Of a stretch of DNA of 6,206 nucleotides, positions 5,355 through 6,206 are shown piece after piece (position 1 is the stretch's first letter; each line of letters opens with the position of its first letter). The position numbers were made by a program, and so were the translations under genes. Origin of the DNA: an uncultured Collinsella sp. (lineage in GTDB: Bacteria; Actinomycetota; Coriobacteriia; Coriobacteriales; Coriobacteriaceae). The stretch spans positions 1 to 6,206 of the forward strand of contig URGG01000102.1 in assembly GCA_900547345.1 (NCBI GenBank). The letters are read 5' to 3'. The notes under the pieces were generated by a model, which was not told the origin of the DNA, ran no database searches, and saw only the letters and a program-made list of their open reading frames with translations.

Positions 5355-5375
5355 TGTTGTCATTTTGTTGTCACG
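5355..5375. repeat. 21-bp direct repeat, right copy
   Basis: Identical over 21 bases, and in the same orientation, to 3627-3647, with the same two TGTTGTCA half-sites at an 11-bp period. It is followed by GGGCAA instead of CTGACA, so the inverted third half-site is absent. It lies 58 bp beyond the guaA stop and 1.7 kb from its partner. Confidence 0.75.
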
Positions 5376-5393
5376 GGGCAATTCCGTAACCCA

Positions 5394-5419
5394 AAAGTCC
5401 AGCCTTTTCAAGGCTTTTT
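5394..5419. terminator. Probable terminator downstream of guaA
   Basis: A 6-bp stem, AGCCTT-TTC-AAGGCT (5401-5415), starts 18 nt past the guaA stop. Reading the minus strand, the hairpin is followed after GGA by CTTTTGG. Reading the plus strand, it is followed directly by TTTTT. The position fits termination of guaA, although the better T-tract faces the plus strand. Confidence 0.5.
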
Positions 5420-5432
5420 GGCCTTTCGGGCA

Positions 5433-6206
5433 TTACTCCCACTCGATGGTTGCTGGGGGTTTGCTAGTGCAATCCAGTACCACGCGGTTGATCTGGCGGC
5501 ACTCGTTGGTGATGCGGGTGGAGATCGTGGCGAGCACGTCATAAGGCACGCGCGACCAGTCGGCGGTCATGGCGTCCTCCGAGCTGACCGGGCGCAGGAC
5601 GATGGGGGAGCCGTAGGTGCGCTCGTCGCCCTGGACGCCCACCGAGTGAACGTCGGCGAGCAGAACCACGGGGCACTGCCAGATGTCGCGGTCGAGGCCG
5701 GCGCGGGAGAGTTCTTCGCGGGCGATGGCGTCGGCCTCGCGCAGCAGGTCGAGACGTTCCTTGGTGATTTCGCCGATGATGCGGATGCCCAGGCCCGGGC
5801 CGGGGAAAGGCTGGCGCCAGACGATCTCGTCGGGCAGGCCGAGCTCGGTGCCGATGGCGCGCACCTCGTCCTTGAAGAGGGTGCGCAGCGGTTCGATGAG
5901 CTGGAACTTGATGTCCTTGGGGAGCCCGCCGACGTTGTGGTGGGACTTGATGTTGGCCGCGCCGTCGCCGCCGCCGGATTCGACGACGTCGGGGTAGAGG
6001 GTGCCCTGCACGAGGAACTTGACTTCCTTGCCGCGCGCGCCGGCCTCTTCGAGGACCTGACGCTGGGCTCTCTCGAAGGTGCGGATGAACTTCTCGCCGA
6101 TGATCTTGCGCTTGCGCTCGGGCTCGGAGACGCCCTTGAGCGCTTCGAGGAAGTCGGCGGCGGCGTCGACGGTGATCAGTCGGATGCCGGTGGCGGCGAC
6201 GAAGTC
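5433..6206 (-). CDS. guaA: GMP synthase (glutamine-hydrolysing), C-terminal 257 residues
   Basis: Cytoplasmic enzyme that aminates XMP to GMP using ATP and glutamine in guanine nucleotide synthesis. The frame is open to the right edge, so the glutaminase domain and the P-loop of the ATP pyrophosphatase lie outside the window. Visible landmarks are the second part of the synthetase domain (DFVAATGIRLITVDAAADFL, KFLVQGTLYPDVVES), IKSHHNVGGLP, then the C-terminal dimerisation domain with WRQPFPGPGLGIRIIGEIT, DERTYGSPIVLRPV, RITNECRQINRVVLD and the near-invariant ending KPPATIEWE. M at 6011 is internal, not a start. About half of the usual roughly 520 residues are present. Its 3' end is a known island integration site and directly borders the AT-rich insert. 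The coding sequence itself ends normally, as expected when an inserted element restores the gene end. Confidence 0.98.
   Translation of the reverse strand, partial: DFVAATGIRLITVDAAADFLEALKGVSEPERKRKIIGEKFIRTFERAQRQVLEEAGARGKEVKFLVQGTLYPDVVESGGGDGAANIKSHHNVGGLPKDIKFQLIEPLRTLFKDEVRAIGTELGLPDEIVWRQPFPGPGLGIRIIGEITKERLDLLREADAIAREELSRAGLDRDIWQCPVVLLADVHSVGVQGDERTYGSPIVLRPVSSEDAMTADWSRVPYDVLATISTRITNECRQINRVVLDCTSKPPATIEWE
5435..5445. other. Candidate right attachment site, within the guaA 3' end
   Basis: ACTCCCACTCG lies in the last codons of guaA (TIEWE and stop, minus strand). Elements that integrate at guaA recombine in this conserved end. A 10/11 copy lies at 3517-3527 at the far composition boundary. 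No recombinase is visible to confirm it. Confidence 0.4.

Larger units (their letters stand above)
3517..5445. mobile_element. AT-rich island remnant inserted at the 3' end of guaA
   Basis: The stretch is clearly lower in GC than both flanks. Its genes resemble Firmicutes proteins and use AT-rich codons, and it sits directly against the guaA stop, a known integration hotspot for genomic islands. Possible direct-repeat borders are 3517-3527 and 5435-5445. A perfect 21-bp direct repeat lies inside them at both ends. No integrase, transposase or relaxase gene is visible, so the element cannot move by itself as seen here and is probably a deletion derivative. Confidence 0.6.

Noticed and set aside
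5433..6011. A 192-aa gene starting at the Met at 6011
   Set aside because: This Met is inside the conserved guaA reading frame (GTLYPDVVES), which stays open to the window edge; the translation starts at what is really Val/Gln context of the partial gene.

Overview
The window looks like a high-GC actinobacterial chromosome, most probably Bifidobacterium or a close relative, interrupted by a low-GC insert of about 1.9 kb. The host parts (1 to about 3530 and about 5430 to 6206) are GC-rich and encode acetate kinase, phosphate acetyltransferase and GMP synthase with bifidobacterial-looking sequence. The genus is inferred from protein likeness and base composition, not from a search.

Host layout, all genes on the minus strand. 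guaA enters from the right edge and stops at 5433. A decayed DUF1846 gene lies at about 2606-3188 (N-terminal third only, with one frameshift). Then come pta (882-2552) and ackA (600 to the left edge). Pta makes acetyl-phosphate and CoA from acetyl-CoA (or the reverse) and AckA converts acetyl-phosphate plus ADP to acetate plus ATP. The two steps form the acetate/ATP branch that bifidobacteria use at the end of the fructose-6-phosphate phosphoketolase (bifid) shunt. A good minus-strand terminator (718-759) and a REP-like palindrome lie between pta and ackA, so ackA probably has its own promoter.

Insert. Between about 3517 and 5445 the DNA is AT-rich and reads like Firmicutes DNA. It carries two minus-strand genes separated by 2 nt: a zinc-ribbon protein whose C-terminal GYF-like domain is knocked out of frame at a run of five A (4558-4562), and an unrecognised 235-aa protein with residues that could fit a PD-(D/E)XK nuclease core. 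It also holds a short plus-strand C-terminal remnant, a strong bidirectional terminator, and a perfect 21-bp direct repeat (3627-3647 and 5355-5375). Its right edge is the 3' end of guaA, a known island integration hotspot. A 10/11 match to that guaA end occurs at the left edge (3517-3527). I read it as the remnant of an island inserted at guaA that has lost its integrase.

The most unusual structure lies just left of the insert: two 106-nt imperfect palindromes (3305-3410 and 3413-3518), 2 nt apart and alignable without gaps. Their paired arms differ in sequence but stay complementary, while several unpaired positions and the apical GTAC-loop-GTAC are conserved. This is either a structured RNA or a palindromic mobile/REP-type DNA element that I cannot assign to a known family.
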